Source of the DNA: Emiliania huxleyi CCMP1516
Taxonomy: Eukaryota > Haptophyta > Isochrysidales > Noelaerhabdaceae
Length of the DNA stretch: 64,000 bases
Reading direction: 5' to 3'
NCBI RefSeq assembly: GCF_000372725.1
Contig: NW_005199770.1
Location: forward strand, 1,806,593 to 1,870,592
Numbering within the stretch: the first letter of the stretch is position 1; every line of letters starts with the position of its first letter. The position numbers were made by a program, and so were the translations under genes. The notes beneath the pieces are model-generated. The model searched no databases. It was not told the origin of the DNA and saw only the letters and a list, made by a program, of their open reading frames with translations. This document shows positions 43,328-54,765 of the stretch, in pieces.

Positions 43328-44251
43328 GAAGCAGAGCGCCGAGCTCTCGGCGGGCAGCGGCGGAGCAGCGGCGAGGAGCAGAGGCGGCGGCCCCCCCCCC
43401 GGGGGGCGAGCGAGTTCGCACCGAGTTGCAGCCCCGTTTGTTATGCTGTGAACCTGCTGTTGCCGCCGGTTGAGCAGCACCCCGTCCCCATCCAGGTTGT
43501 TGGTTGCTGCCCCAGGTCCCGCACTATGTAGGTGCACTGCTTTAGCAGCGTGCACCTACCTCGATCGACGATCCTGATGTCGGGGAAACTTTTTGCCCAC
43601 CTCCGAGCCCAGATAGCAAGAGAGTCAAGAGAGAGAAATCTCTCTCTCAGATAGCGAGAGAGATTTTTAGCAATACCAAACGTTTTGTTGTCAGATAGCG
43701 CGCCGTGTGCGTGTCTGATCCTCGTCGGCATCTGCTTCCGGGCCTGGCGGCCCGCCACAAGGACTCAGGTGAGAAGTGCCCGCCGAAACATCGGTTCAAA
43801 CGACGCTCACCCACAGCGGACAGCGCCAATTTGGCCCCAGCTCTTTGGCTCTCGCTCCGCTCGCCGGTGAGTTGGTTGGTTGCTGGCAGCACCCCAGCAC
43901 CGGGGGGTCCTGAGAGCTGTTGGTTGGTGCTCTGTTCACAGCACAGTGCGGAACAAGGGTTGCAACCTGGTAAAGAAAAGGAGGGCTACACGACGCCCTC
44001 TACGCTGGGGCGCCGGCGCACTCTTGTTTCGTCCTCACGATCCGCTTTTTTCGTTGTATGTGGCTCTTACGAAAATCTCTCTCTCTTACGTACATTCCCG
44101 GAAGAGGACTGCTGACAAAGAAAGAAAGAAAGAAAACAGACAGCCCGTTTTTCTTTTTTATTTGGCATGTTTTGGCTCGCTAAGCGCGAACACACAGCCG
44201 GATCGCCCACGCCGCACTTGAGCCAGCCAGCTCTATACTTTCACAGCCGTG
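43328..44251. other. Intergenic with hairpins and dispersed repeats
   Basis: 43610-43680 holds AGAGAGAAATCTCTCTCTC hairpins and TTTTTAGCAATACCAAA, recurring inverted at 62845-62870. 43977-44045 is a dispersed repeat (see 40560). No gene. Confidence 0.4.
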
Positions 44252-46418
44252 ATGGCTGCTCGTCGCCCTCCGACCAGTGTGCTGACCTGCGGCGCGTTGC
44301 GTCGCATCTCGGCGGAGATGGACGCTCGCGTCGTCGGCCAAACCAAGGTGAAGCAGGCAATGCTGATGGGCATTGCCGCGTCTGAACACGTCTACGTCGA
44401 GGGTCCGCCTGGCGTCGCCAAGACGTTCCTCGCCGAGATCATGGCGCAGTCGTGCGGCCTCTCCTTCCACGCCATCCAATTCCACCGCGACACACGCCTC
44501 TGCGAGCTCGTTGGCGAGCCCGTGATTCGGCGCGAGGCGTTGGGAGAGGGCGCAGGCGAGGTTGTGCGGCAGGCGACGCTCCCGGGTGCGCTGCTGACCT
44601 GCGAGGTCGCCGTTCTGGATGACATCTCTCGCGCACCGGGCGAGGCGCTCAATGCGCTGCTGCGGCTGCTCAACGAGCGCGAGTACGAGGGCACGCCCAT
44701 GCCGCTCCGCTCTGCGATTGCGACGGCCAACCCGGCGTCCGAGGACTACTACGTGGAGAAGCTCGACCCGGCCGCCCTCGACCGCTTCACACTGCAGGTG
44801 GAGGCGCGCGGCCTGCTGCAGGAGGCGGACTGGGCCTCGTGCGCCGACGTGCTGCGGCGGCACGCTCTGCACCCACCTCCCGGCGCAGCGGACGGCCTCT
44901 CCCCGCACGACCCGTGGCTCGAAGGAGGGATGCAGGTGTGCGACGGCGACGAGTCGCTCACCCTCGACGGAGTGACGCTGGGCGAGGAGCTCGCCGCGTC
45001 GCTACTGCTCGTGCTGCGCCGGCTGTCCGAGAGGACGACCTCGTGGTGCCGCGTCCACTCTCCGCGCCGTCGCTGCTGACCGACCGAACCTTGCTTGTGC
45101 GGTACCCGCGGGTAGTGCGCGCTTCGGCGCTGCTGGCGGGGCGGGACGAGGCGTCGCTCGACGACCTCCGCGTCCTCTCGCTCCTCACAACCTTCCGCTT
45201 GCCGCCGGAGCTGCATGCGCAGGTCGACTCCATTGTCGACGACGCAATCCTCGAGGCGCAACGCCTAAGCGGCGGCGGCGGCGACGGCGGCGGCGGCGGC
45301 AGCAGCGGCGGCGACGCGGCCAGTCGGGTGCGGGGCAGCGGCGGCGGCGGCGGCGACGGAGGCGGCGGCGGTGGCGGCGGCGGTGCGGAGGGCGAGAGGG
45401 CGGGCAAGGAGGGCGCGGGCGGGCAGCGCGAGCGGGAGGGGCAACAGAGTGCGCGGCAGCTGGAGACGGCGGCGGCGGCGGCGCCACCGCCGGCGGCTGC
45501 ACTCGAGCCGCCGCAGCCGCAGCAGGCGAGGCAAGGGGTGGAGCAGGGGCTGGGTTCGCACGACTCGGAGGGTCGTGACGCGAGCTTGGACGCCGAGCGG
45601 CGGCGGATGATCGCGCAGTCGGTCGCGGGCGGCGACGAGGGCGGCGGCGCCCTCGCCCCCTCCAAGCGCCACTCCCCGCCTCTGGAGGCGGACGGCGCTT
45701 CTTCACACGACGGGCCGTGAGCAGGCGCCTACCCGGTGCTCGCGGCGCGGCTGGAGGAGCTGACTCGCTGGTGGGGGGCGGTGCGGTGGGAGGGGCCCCT
45801 CTCCTTCAACCTGTCGCCCGAGGCGGTGCACGGCGCTGACCGTCTCGTGGCGGTGCTGGCGGGCGAGATCGCACGCGGCGCGGCGCGCGACGTCGACCCC
45901 GCCGGCCCTCCCCGCCGCCGCCGCCGGCTGAGGGCGCTGAGCGACGGGCTTGCCGACGCGGACGCCGCCGAGCTAATGCGATGGGTGGCTACGCCGTCGC
46001 CGCAGCTGCCGGGCGCAGTCGAGCGGTGCGCGCGCCGCCGCTCGGGTGCGCCCGCGCTGCGGCGACGCAGGCGGGACGAGCAGCACCGCTGTAGAGCTCG
46101 ATGCCCGTGAACAGGCGCGCTCGTGCTGCTGCGCGACACCAGCGACTCGATGTGGGGCGCCAACGCAAAGTGGGCCTCTTCGGTGAGTCGTTTTCCGCCC
46201 TCGAGATCGCGCGGCCAATGATTCAAGAGGGTGAACGGTCAATGATGAGTGAGCAGGTTGCCCTCTCTGCCCTCGGACTCGCGCGGCGCCGCTCTCTGCC
46301 CTTCGTCTACGGCGAGTTTGCCGACCGCTGCCGGTTGCTCGACCACTCCGCGGTCGGTCGGCCGGGGGGAGGCGGGGAGGGAGGCGGGGGGGGAGGCGGG
46401 GCGGCGTCGAGGCAGATT

Positions 46419-46451
<33 letters not shown>

Positions 46452-47308
46452 CCATTCTCCGGAAGCGGCGGCGGCGGCGGCGCTGTCGTCGGGAGCATGC
46501 GTGAATGGGACCGAGGGGAGGAGGAGGAGGAGACGGAAGGTCGTCTCGCGGGGCGCCGCCCCTTGTATGTCGGCCGCGAGTACTCTGCGGCCGACGAAGC
46601 GGCGCGCTCCCTCGCCACGTCGGGTCTCACCAACCTCGAGGCGGCGAGGGATCGCCGGGAGATCGCCGAGACGGGAGCCGAGATATAGCCGAGGTCTCCT
46701 CTGCCGTAGGCGGCACTCGATGCGGCGCTCGGCGCGGTGAACACATTCTCAGCTGGCCGGCGGCGTGAGGCGCGCGCCTTTTCACACGGCTGCGGCGGCG
46801 AGCAGGTGCGTGGCGGCCGGTCGGTGCGTCGTCGCGGCCTGCACCTCCTCCTGCTCTCTGATGGCGCGCCGACCAAGGGCGACCTCCAGTGCTCGCGGCA
46901 GGTCGCGTCGGCGCTAAGGCTCGGTGTAAGCATCCACACTTGCTACATCAGCGACGGCTGCGACGAGGTGCCGCCGACTCGCCCCCTCCCCCCCCCTTCA
47001 CGCACACGCACGCACACACCCGTTTACGCACGCACACACACACACCACCACCACCACACCACACCACTCACACCACTCATGCATGCGCACTGGGCCTTGC
47101 GCGTTGAACGTCCCAGGGCTTCTGTCTTTGGACGTGGAGTCGCGAGGGCTGCAATGCCCTTGCCCAACCACCATTTCCCCTGCCTTACAAGGTGCCACCG
47201 CTCCTGCAGCACATCTCGCGCCAGACAAGCGGAGCGTCGTTTCACGCCATCCCGCGGCAGGAGGCGGGGCTGGTCACCGCTGTAAGCGTCAAGCGCGTCG
47301 CGGTCTGA
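44252..47308 (+). CDS. MoxR-type AAA ATPase fused to a VWA domain, multi-exon, one apparent frameshift
   Basis: N-terminal AAA: VVGQTKVKQAMLMGIAASEH, Walker A GPPGVAKT, Walker B VAVLDDISRAPGEALNALLR, sensor IATANPASEDYY. The frame shifts by one near 45040 with no intron signal, then continues LVVPRPLSAPSLLTDRTLLV and ASALLAGRDEASLDDLRVL. Long Gly and acidic/Gln linkers follow, then AARLEELTRWWGAVRWEG. The VWA domain has MIDAS residues LRDTSDSMWG (near 46140) and TNLEA (near 46630), then LHLLLLSDGAPTKGDLQC and RLGVSIHTCYISDGCDE. A GT-AG intron (about 46971-47190) leads to VPPLLQHISRQTSGASFHAI. The ATG at 44252 follows a GTG. Middle exon limits are approximate. MoxR-VWA pairs act as chaperone-like metal or cofactor inserters in bacteria; the role here is unknown. 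Confidence 0.75.
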
Positions 47309-47967
47309 AGTGGCCGCGCGATCGCCGAACCTCTCTGTACAGTTCTACACCGGCGCCACCGGCACGGCTGCTCTGATACCAGTGCGAAACGGGCGAGGCA
47401 GAGCTACGATGTGTCTGTGTTGTTGAGTCTCTTTTGTTTGAGGGTGAGGTGTCCCCGAGAGTGAGGCAGGCGTCTTCTTTATGTGCGTGGTACTTTCCGA
47501 CGTGCGTTTGAGTGTGTATATCCACGCGGATGCGCGCGGTCAGTAGTTTCGGGTGTGGGCTGCTAGCCGCGCTGCGCCCCTGCGGCTGGTCTCGCGGCTC
47601 GTTTTCTCTGCAAAGAGAATGAATAAATAAAAGTCAAACCCCGTTCAGGTGCGGACTTATCTTGCAACTATCTATCTATCTTGGTACGGCAAAGGAATAA
47701 AAAGAATTGCGAAGCTTCCACGCCCGAGGGAGTCTTAGCGACGACCTGAGCAGCCCAACCCCACGCCGCAAGTCGCGAGAGCGGCGGGGTTAGGCCGAGA
47801 AACTTCCGCGTGTTTCTTCAAACTACACATAGTGTACACATAGTGTACAGATGCGGCGTTCTTCTTTCAAGAAAGAATTCCAGGCGCGCTCTCTTCTTCA
47901 CGCGCAGAAAAGAATTTTACTAGAAGCCCCTCTTCAGAAAAGAATTTTATTACCACAAGCCCCTCTT

Positions 47968-48147
47968 CAGAAAAGAATTTAAACAAACCAACTCTCTCTC
48001 ACAGCAGACAGGCTCGACACAGGTGCGAATTGGCGCGTGCTAGTACTATCACAGGCACAGAAAAGAATTAAAAGAAAACAACTCTCTCTCACAGCACACA
48101 GGCTCGACACAGGTGCGAACTGGCGCGTGCTAGTACTATCACCGGCA
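47968..48147. repeat. 90-bp tandem duplication
   Basis: Two copies offset by 90 bp (core GGCGCGTGCTAGTACTATCA), with about ten differences. Confidence 0.8.
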
Positions 48148-48196
48148 CACCACCGGAGCCAAGCGACAGGAAAGAACCTTTTGTGGTGCTAGTCCG

Positions 48197-48322
48197 CGTC
48201 CGGCCGGAGCCCGTAGCGCCCTGCACGGCGGGGCCTCGTGACCTACATCGATGTAGATAAAGAAACCACACTGAGCAGTGCACACACCACGAGATATGGC
48301 TGGATGAGCCTTCGGCCAGACG
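48197..48322. repeat. 126-bp direct repeat, copy 1
   Basis: Identical or nearly so to 48931-49056 (start CGTCCGGCCGGAGCCCGTAG, contains TACATCGATGTA). Confidence 0.85.
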
Positions 48323-48930
48323 TCCCCCCCCTCGACGAGTCGCGACGTACGGCTCTAGTCGAGTAACACCACATATCTCGGGACAAATAGCACAGGGGTC
48401 CTCAATCCCTGCCCCCACAATCGAAGGTAGTGGGGCTGCACGTCGGTTGCAGGCAGTCCTGCTGCGGATGCGGGTTGCGCGCGGCGGGCTCAAGACCGCG
48501 GCGGGGGTAGTTGCCGTAAGTACTCGAAGGTGCGCTGGCAGGCGTGCTCGGCCGAGCCAAGATAGGGGCCGCTCGAGTTGACCCCCAGGGAGGAACGCGT
48601 CCATGCCCCCTGAGGGATCTGCGGAATGCGCAAAGCGACGAGCGGGAATGCGGATGCGGTATTCCCAGGTAGAGGCTGGTGATGGCGAGGGTCTCGCCGA
48701 GTCGACGGCGCAGGTGCCTCAATCCTGGCCTCCAGCGGGACGCCTCGCCGGCCGTGGATCCCCGGCGTGATGGGGGCCTCAGAGCTCAATGCGCAAACCG
48801 AGATGCGGTGAGCGAGCGCCCTAGCCTGAGCGCGCGCGGCGGGAAGCCGCGGCGCTGGCGGCAGGGTCGGTGACGGTGGATAGCGTGTTGGGCGAAAAAA
48901 GGGCGGAGTCGCGACGCTCCGCCGCTGCCA

Positions 48931-49056
48931 CGTCCGGCCGGAGCCCGTAGCGCCCTGCACGGCGGGGCCTCGTGACCTACATCGATGTAGATAAAGAAAC
49001 CACACTGAGCAGTGCACACACCACGAGATATGGCTGGATGAGCCTTCGGCCAGACG
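48931..49056. repeat. 126-bp direct repeat, copy 2, just upstream of the PARP gene
   Basis: Second copy of 48197-48322. It ends about 120 bp before the PARP start, so it may lie in that gene's 5' region. Confidence 0.85.
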
Positions 49057-49176
49057 GTCCGTGCCAGTCTGCTGTGAGAGGGGCTTGTATTCGTAGAATT
49101 TACGACCTCTCTCTTCACAGCACGCCCGGTGCACGCCCTCCCCTCTCGCGGCCCTTCCCTCTCGCGCCCGTTGCCG

Positions 49177-49960
49177 ATGACGTTCCCCGACGAGTGGGGC
49201 GCCGGCGGCGGGGACGGCGGCCCGACCGAGTCGAAGCTCGTCCAGCTCTCGATGCAGAGCAACGAGGCGCTCCTCATCAAGACGCTGCTGGCGCGGAGCT
49301 GCCCGAGCGCAAGGCTGAGCCGCGTGCAGCGCGTGCAGAACAAGAAGCTGTGGTGCGAGTACACCCACTACCGCGACGCATCGCTCGTCCACACCTGCGC
49401 CGGCGGCGACGTCAACGAGATGCTCCTCTTCCACGGCACGGCGGAGCGGGCGGCGGAGGATGTGCTCGCGCATCAGAACGGGCTCGACCCGCGCTTCTCC
49501 AACGGCGGCTTTTACGGCCAGGGCATCTACCTCGCGGAGGACCCGTCGTACCCGATCGGCGGCCGCTACGCGCACCGCATCTCCGGCTCGGGCGGGAGCC
49601 GCGTGCAGCTGCTCATCGTGAAGGCCGCCCTCGGCTCGCAGCAAGAGATGGGGCAGCGCATCAGCGCGGAGACGAGGGCGATGCGCATGCCGGACGTGCG
49701 CGTCGAGGGCCCTCCCCGACTGCTCTACGACAGCGTGCGCGGCGGGCCGCACCGCCCCTTCGTCTCCGGCGGAGGCGAGAACGGGTGCAACGCCTCCATC
49801 GTACACGTTGTGTACGAGTCGCGCCAGATGTACCCGGCGTACGTGATCGAGGTCGAGATGGAGATGGGGGCCGAGGTGGTGGCGGCCGTGCAGAACAACT
49901 CAGCCGAGGGTATTGCGAGCGCCGGCCCGGCACCCAAGCGGCAGCGCCACGCTGCGCCGA

Positions 49961-50007
<47 letters not shown>

Positions 50008-51456
50008 TCCAGCAGCGGCGGCGGCAGCGGCGCTCATGTCCCCGCCGCTGCGCCACCGAGCGACGCGGAGGTGCGGGCGATGGGCGTGGCGGCGGCGGCG
50101 GCGGCGCTGCGGGCGCACGGGTCGGTCAGTCGCGTCGCGCTTGCGGCTTGCGGGCGGTTGGCTGATCTGTGCAATGAGGTGCAGAACAGGCAACCCGCGG
50201 CGGACGCGGGCGCGATCGAGGCGATCGTGATGGCGATGCAGGCGCACCCGCAGGTGGCGAGCGTGCAGCAGTTTGGCTGCCGGCTACTGGCCAACGTGTG
50301 CGCCGGCACCGACGCCGCAGGGCTTGCGCACAAGCAGCGCGCAGCAGACGCGGGCGGCATTGGGGTGGCTGTGGCAGCGATGCAGGCGCACCCGCAGGTG
50401 GCGGACGTGCAGCAGTTTGGCTGCTTGGCGTTGGGCATCGTGTGCGCCGGCAGCGACGCTGCAGCGCTCGCACGTATGCAGCGCGCAGCAGACGCGGGCG
50501 GCATCGAGGCGATCGTTGCGGCGCTGCAGGCTCACCCGCAGGTGGCGGGTGTGCAGGATTATGGCTGCTGGGCGATGGGCAACGTGTGCTCCGGCAGCGA
50601 CGCCGCAGCGCCTGCACGCAAGCAGCGCGCAGCAGACGCGGGCGGCATCGAGTTGATTGTGGCAGCGATGCAGGCGCACCCGCAGGTGGCGGACGTGCAG
50701 TATCATGGCTGCGGGGCGCTGGGCAACGTGTGTCTCGGCACCGACGCCGCAGGGTTTGCACGCATCCAGCGCACAGCAGACGCGGGTGGCATCGAGGTGG
50801 CTGTGGCGGCGCTGCAGGCGCACCCGCAGGTGGCGGGCGTGCAGCGGTTCGGTTGCCGGGTGCTGGTCAACGTGTGCTTCGGCACCGACGCCGCAGCCCT
50901 CGCACGCAAGCAGCGCGCAGCAGACGCGGGCGGCATCGAGGCGATCGTGGCAGCGATGCAGGCTCACCCGCAGGTGGCGGGCGTGCAGCAGAATGGCTGC
51001 TTGGCGATGGCCAGCGTGTGCTTCGGCAGCGACGCTGCAGCGTTCGCACGCAAGCAGCGCGCAGCAGACGCGGGCGGCATCGAGTTGGTCGTGGCGGCGC
51101 TGCAGGCGCACCCGCAGGTGGCGGGCGTGCAGCAGTTTGGCTGCTTGGCGTTGGGCAACGTGTGTTCTGGCAGCGACGCTGCAGGGCTCGCACGCAAGCA
51201 GCGCGCTGCAGACGCGGGCGGCATCGAGTTGGCCGTTGCAGCGCTGCAGGCGCACCCGCAGCATGCGGGCGTGCAGCAGGATGGCTGTGGGGCGCTGTTC
51301 GACGTGTGCGTCGGCAGCGACGCCGCAGCGCGGGCGCGGAGGCAGCGAGCTGTGATTGCGGGCGCTCCCGAGGCGGTGGCAGGGGCTATGCAGGCGCTCC
51401 CGGGCGACGCAGCTGTCCAGAGGCAAGGACAGCGTTTGCGTGATCTTCTTGCCTGA
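49177..51456 (+). CDS. PARP-type ADP-ribosyltransferase with C-terminal armadillo-type repeats, single exon
   Basis: 759 residues. The catalytic domain has LLFHGTAERAAEDVLAHQNG (donor-site His), FYGQGIYLAEDPSYPIGGRY (Tyr) and IVHVVYESRQMYPAYVIEVE. In the last, the place of the catalytic Glu (NEYIVYD in PARP1) is Val, so mono- and not poly-ADP-ribosylation is likely. A poly-Gly/Ser linker (near 49960-50030) leads to eight complete 48-residue repeats of the form VAALQAHPQVAGVQQFGCLA then LGNVCSGSDAAGLARKQRAA, plus a partial ninth. These resemble armadillo/HEAT helices. An in-frame upstream ATG at 49129 is less likely as the start because its peptide is Pro/Ser/Arg-rich. No introns are evident. 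Confidence 0.85.
50200..51440 (+). repeat. 144-bp coding tandem repeats (ARM-like)
   Basis: About 8.5 units of 144 bp. DNA cores GCAGCAGACGCGGGCGGCAT and GCGCACCCGCAGGTGGCGG are nearly invariant, so the array is being homogenised. Confidence 0.85.
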
Positions 51457-52297
51457 AGGGATCCGGGCCGCGCGGACCAAAAGAGCACAACATGAACAGG
51501 CACGCATAGGCTCCGGTCTGTGGGAAGAACGCATAGTGCTCTGGTCTGTGGGAAGAGCTTGCGCGATCTAGCTGGTTGTCTGAAGGGGGTTGTCTCTGAG
51601 CGCACAGGCGCTCCGTTCGTGTGGGATTCTGCATCTGGGATTCTGGGAAGAGCTTGCAGATCTGCAGCTTCCGTTGACCAACCAGCTTCGGAGAGGAGGA
51701 ACCCGTTAGTGTCCACCAACGCCACCCCGGACAAACGCCCCAGACAAAGCAGCCTGAACGAAAGCCAGGCGCGGCGGCCGGCGCGCATCTCACGCGTGTG
51801 TCTCGAGGTCGAGCCTCGCTGCGCCATCCTCCGCAACCTCGAGCAACCGCAAATCGCCTTGCTTGCTACTACACAGTGGACAGCTCGCTTCTGTGCACGC
51901 GCGGGGCGGCAGCCCGCGCCCGGGCCACGGAAGCGGCCGCCCTCGCCGCCCGCCATCTCGGAGAGCCCCGCCGCCGCTTCTCTCGGATCTCCGCTGAATT
52001 CCTCTTCTCGGTCACGTCGTGCGGCGGTCGGGGGGAGGCAGCCAGGGCGCCTTGCCCTTGCCGCCGACCGCGGCGCCGAGGCGGTCGTCGCCCAGCTTGA
52101 GCTTTTGTGCGCCGGCCTGAACCCGAGCGCCGCGTGCTGCCGCTCCCCCGGCCCCGCGTGTCTCTCCGCCCCTCCTCCTCCCCCTCCCCCCATCAGGGAG
52201 GGAGAGGAGGAGTGTGCCCCGCGCGTTCGACGGGCCTGGGCCCATCGTACAAGCATGTGCCTGCGCCCGGCCACCATGTCCATGCACTCTCGCCCCT
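51457..52297. other. Intergenic
   Basis: Short repeated motif CTCTGGTCTGTGGGAAGA near 51510-51556. No supported gene. Confidence 0.35.
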
Positions 52298-52894
52298 CTA
52301 GAAGGGCGCGATCCGCTTCGCGATGTACTCAGCGAAGGTCTCGGCCTTGTGAATCGCCTGCTGCTTCGCCTTCGGGTCGTTGGGGTCCACCTCGGTCGGC
52401 TCGGGGTCGCGCGTCGCCTCGCCGCCGCCAAAGCCCTTCCCGCCCCCGGCACTGGCACCGGCGGGCCCAGAGCCCGCGTCCGCCAGCTGCGCCTTCAGCC
52501 GGGCGACCTCGGCCTGCAGCGCCGCGTTGTCCGCCTTGAGCTCCTCGTACGCAGCATCTAGGCAGGCAAGCCGATCCATGAGCGGTCTGACGAAGGGGCC
52601 GTCGCCCAAGTATTCGTGCAGGTCTGTCGACCATGCCGCATAGTCAAAGCTCGGCGTCAAAGCCGACTCCCACTCTGAACCCGCAGACTCGGAGCCCTCG
52701 CCGCCGAGCGCCATCGCTAGACCCGTGACCTGCCGGCGCGTGACGACGCGCGGATGGCCCGCGAGGGCGAAGAGCATGGCTGGCCAGTCGCTTGTTGTGT
52801 CCTCGTCTGTCAGTCCGAGGAGGAGGCGGGCGGCGTCCCCTATCGGGTCGAGGACCCGAACCCAGCCCTGGCGCGTCCAGGGGGGGATTCGCAA
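52298..52894 (-). CDS. Unrecognised coiled-coil protein
   Basis: 198 residues from an ATG at 52894. After a globular-looking part (RLLLGLTDEDTTSDWPAMLF, LTPSFDYAAWSTDLHEYLGD) it has a heptad stretch LDAAYEELKADNAALQAEVA then RLKAQLA. A Gly/Ser hinge and a charged tail KAKQQAIHKAETFAEYIAKR follow. I know no family with this order. The frame is the only protein-like one here. Upstream exons are possible. Confidence 0.5.
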   Translation of the reverse strand: MRIPPWTRQGWVRVLDPIGDAARLLLGLTDEDTTSDWPAMLFALAGHPRVVTRRQVTGLAMALGGEGSESAGSEWESALTPSFDYAAWSTDLHEYLGDGPFVRPLMDRLACLDAAYEELKADNAALQAEVARLKAQLADAGSGPAGASAGGGKGFGGGEATRDPEPTEVDPNDPKAKQQAIHKAETFAEYIAKRIAPF

Positions 52895-53020
52895 GCGTGG
52901 ATTCGGCTATGCGCAGATAGGGTACAATCGCCGTTCTTTCCCAGACCTACTCAACAACAGCCCGCTGCCTCGGCGTGCGTCGAGCGGGTAACGAGGACGG
53001 CCCGAGTGGAGGACCAGATC

Positions 53021-53788
53021 TCACCACAAGGCCGCCCGCGCCGCCGGGCTTGCGGCCGGTGCGACCGCGGTCACCGCCTTGCACTCGAGGTTGACCGTGC
53101 CGTCCGCGCCCTCCGCCCAGAGCTCGACCCGCTGGATGTTGCCGAGCTGCTTGGCCGTCAGGCAGGCGGAGGCGTCCTCGGAGCACTCCTTGGTGTGCTC
53201 GCCCGTGGCGGACGACCAGAGGTCGCTGAACGACGAGAGCGGCAGCACGACACGCTGCCAGCCGTCGCCGCCCGGCACGGAGAACTTGGCCTTGTAGCAG
53301 CCGCGCGAGAGAGGGAGGTTGCCGCCTCCGGCGCAGGCGAACGACGGGGAGAGCGCACCGGCCGCAACCGTCACGCGAAAGCCCTTGTACTCCGGCGTCT
53401 TGGAGCGCACGAGCAGCTCGAGCGAGCCGCCGGCCGCCGCGCTGGCGTTGGGGAAGCTGCCGTCCGCCGCCGCCTTGATGAAGCCGGGAGCCTTGAGGGA
53501 CGGCACGTCGGCGACGACGCCGTTCATCACGCCGATGCCGTTCTCAACCTTCCAGGTGCCAGTCGACTGCCCGCCCATGACGGGGTCGTTCAGCTCGTTG
53601 AAGGTGAAGGTGGTGCCGGGAGCTCCGTCGAAGGTGACGAGCGGGACCTGCGAGACAGGGTGAAGTGAGGCTTGGGAGCAGGGCGAATCGTGGCGACCGG
53701 GTGATGTGAGGCTGGGAGGCAGGGCGAAGCGCACGGTGGCGACCGCGCACGGAGCCCCGTAAGTAGCGGCGGCACAGAAGGAGAGCAT
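53021..53788 (-). CDS. CIA30-family protein (complex I intermediate-associated protein 30-like), two exons
   Basis: Starts MLSFCAAATYGAP, then an intron ending CTCGCAG|GTCCCG at about 53653. The main exon reads VPLVTFDGAPGTTFTFNELN, DPVMGGQSTGTWKVENG (the CIA30 NDxVMGG signature), GFIKAAADG, YKGFRVTVAAGA, GWQRVVLPLSSFSDLW and GNIQRVELWAEGADGTVNLE. CIA30/NDUFAF1-like proteins assist complex I assembly in mitochondria, and plastid relatives also exist. The compartment here is not decidable. Stop at 53021. Confidence 0.75.
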   Translation of the reverse strand: MLSFCAAATYGAPCAVATVRFALPPSLTSPGRHDSPCSQASLHPVSQVPLVTFDGAPGTTFTFNELNDPVMGGQSTGTWKVENGIGVMNGVVADVPSLKAPGFIKAAADGSFPNASAAAGGSLELLVRSKTPEYKGFRVTVAAGALSPSFACAGGGNLPLSRGCYKAKFSVPGGDGWQRVVLPLSSFSDLWSSATGEHTKECSEDASACLTAKQLGNIQRVELWAEGADGTVNLECKAVTAVAPAASPAARAALW

Positions 53789-53994
53789 GTGGTGTGGCGC
53801 TCGGCAAAGTAGGCGATTGTTCAATGCTGACACGCTGTCGGCGTCACCGGTGGAAGTTTATTGGTAGGTTTGAGAGAGAGAGAGAGATTTTTTTGTTGAT
53901 TTGTTGAAACGAAAGAGAAGTTTCTTAAAAGAAAGAAATTCCACAAAGAAAGAAATTCCAGGTCTGACGGTACACACACAATCACGGTCAGGAA

Positions 53995-54339
53995 ATGATG
54001 GCCGCCGCTGTCTCGCTTCTGTCGGCGACCTGCACCCTGCTCATGCCCGAATCCCTCGCCGTCGCGACCGTGGCTACGATGGCTCTCGTGGATGCGTGCA
54101 ACACGATGGGCACGATCAACACGCTGTCCATGCCGGCGGGCCGCAAGCGGCAGGACTCGAGGACGACAGTCAAGCTAGCACAAGCCGCGATGCGGGCCGA
54201 CCTCGCGATGGAGCTGGACGAGGCGCAGTGGCGGCCTCCGGCGGTTGCGGCTGAGGGCTTTACGCTCGACTTCTCCGCGGGATCCTTTGCGTGCTTCGAG
54301 ACCGTGGACGGTGGCAAGCGTTCGTGGGTTTGCGTGTGA
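53995..54339 (+). CDS. Small candidate protein, possibly secreted
   Basis: 114 residues. The N-terminus is weakly hydrophobic (MMAAAVSLLSATCTLLMPES), then ADLAMELDEAQWRPPAVAAE and FTLDFSAGSFACFETVDGG. No family recognised; the overlapping minus frame is longer but less protein-like. Confidence 0.3.
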   Translation: MMAAAVSLLSATCTLLMPESLAVATVATMALVDACNTMGTINTLSMPAGRKRQDSRTTVKLAQAAMRADLAMELDEAQWRPPAVAAEGFTLDFSAGSFACFETVDGGKRSWVCV

Positions 54340-54765
54340 GGCTGTGTGCCAATCGCACCGCAATTCCGGTCAGCATTCCGAGTGTCGGCCGCCGGGGCGA
54401 GAGGCGGTATCGGCCTGTCCGCTCGAGACTGTTGTGCAGAAGCTAGATTCTTGTCCATGTCGGCAGGCCCCGTGTAGACGGCTGACGGACGAGAGGTGGG
54501 ACTGTGTGACGGCGGGGCTCTCTCAGTGACAGTGTGAGCATCCCAGCTCGCGAGCTCGCCCGTCAGTTCTAGCACCGGGTCAGTCACAGCTGAGAAATTT
54601 GACTTGGAAGAAGGGCGAAGATACACACACCTGACGTCACACACTGAGACTTGAGTCTTGACCCACACGAATCACGATCCACGGCTTCGTCCGCCTTCAG
54701 CCTCTCTAGAGCCGTAGAGCCGTAGAGGCTCGCTAGAGTAAAGTACCTTGGTATGATCTAACGGC
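54340..54765. other. Intergenic
   Basis: Short, AT-richer patches such as AGAGCCGTAGAGCCGTAGAG; nothing supported. Confidence 0.3.

Larger units (their letters stand above)
47309..49176. other. Intergenic with several repeats
   Basis: Besides the repeats listed separately it contains ACATAGTGTACACATAGTGT and AGAAAAGAATTTTA short tandem units (47826-47990). No coding support. Confidence 0.45.

Noticed and set aside
50284..51534. 416-codon minus-strand frame in the ARM repeats
   Set aside because: Mirror of the tandem repeat; the plus frame has the PARP domain and repeat periodicity.
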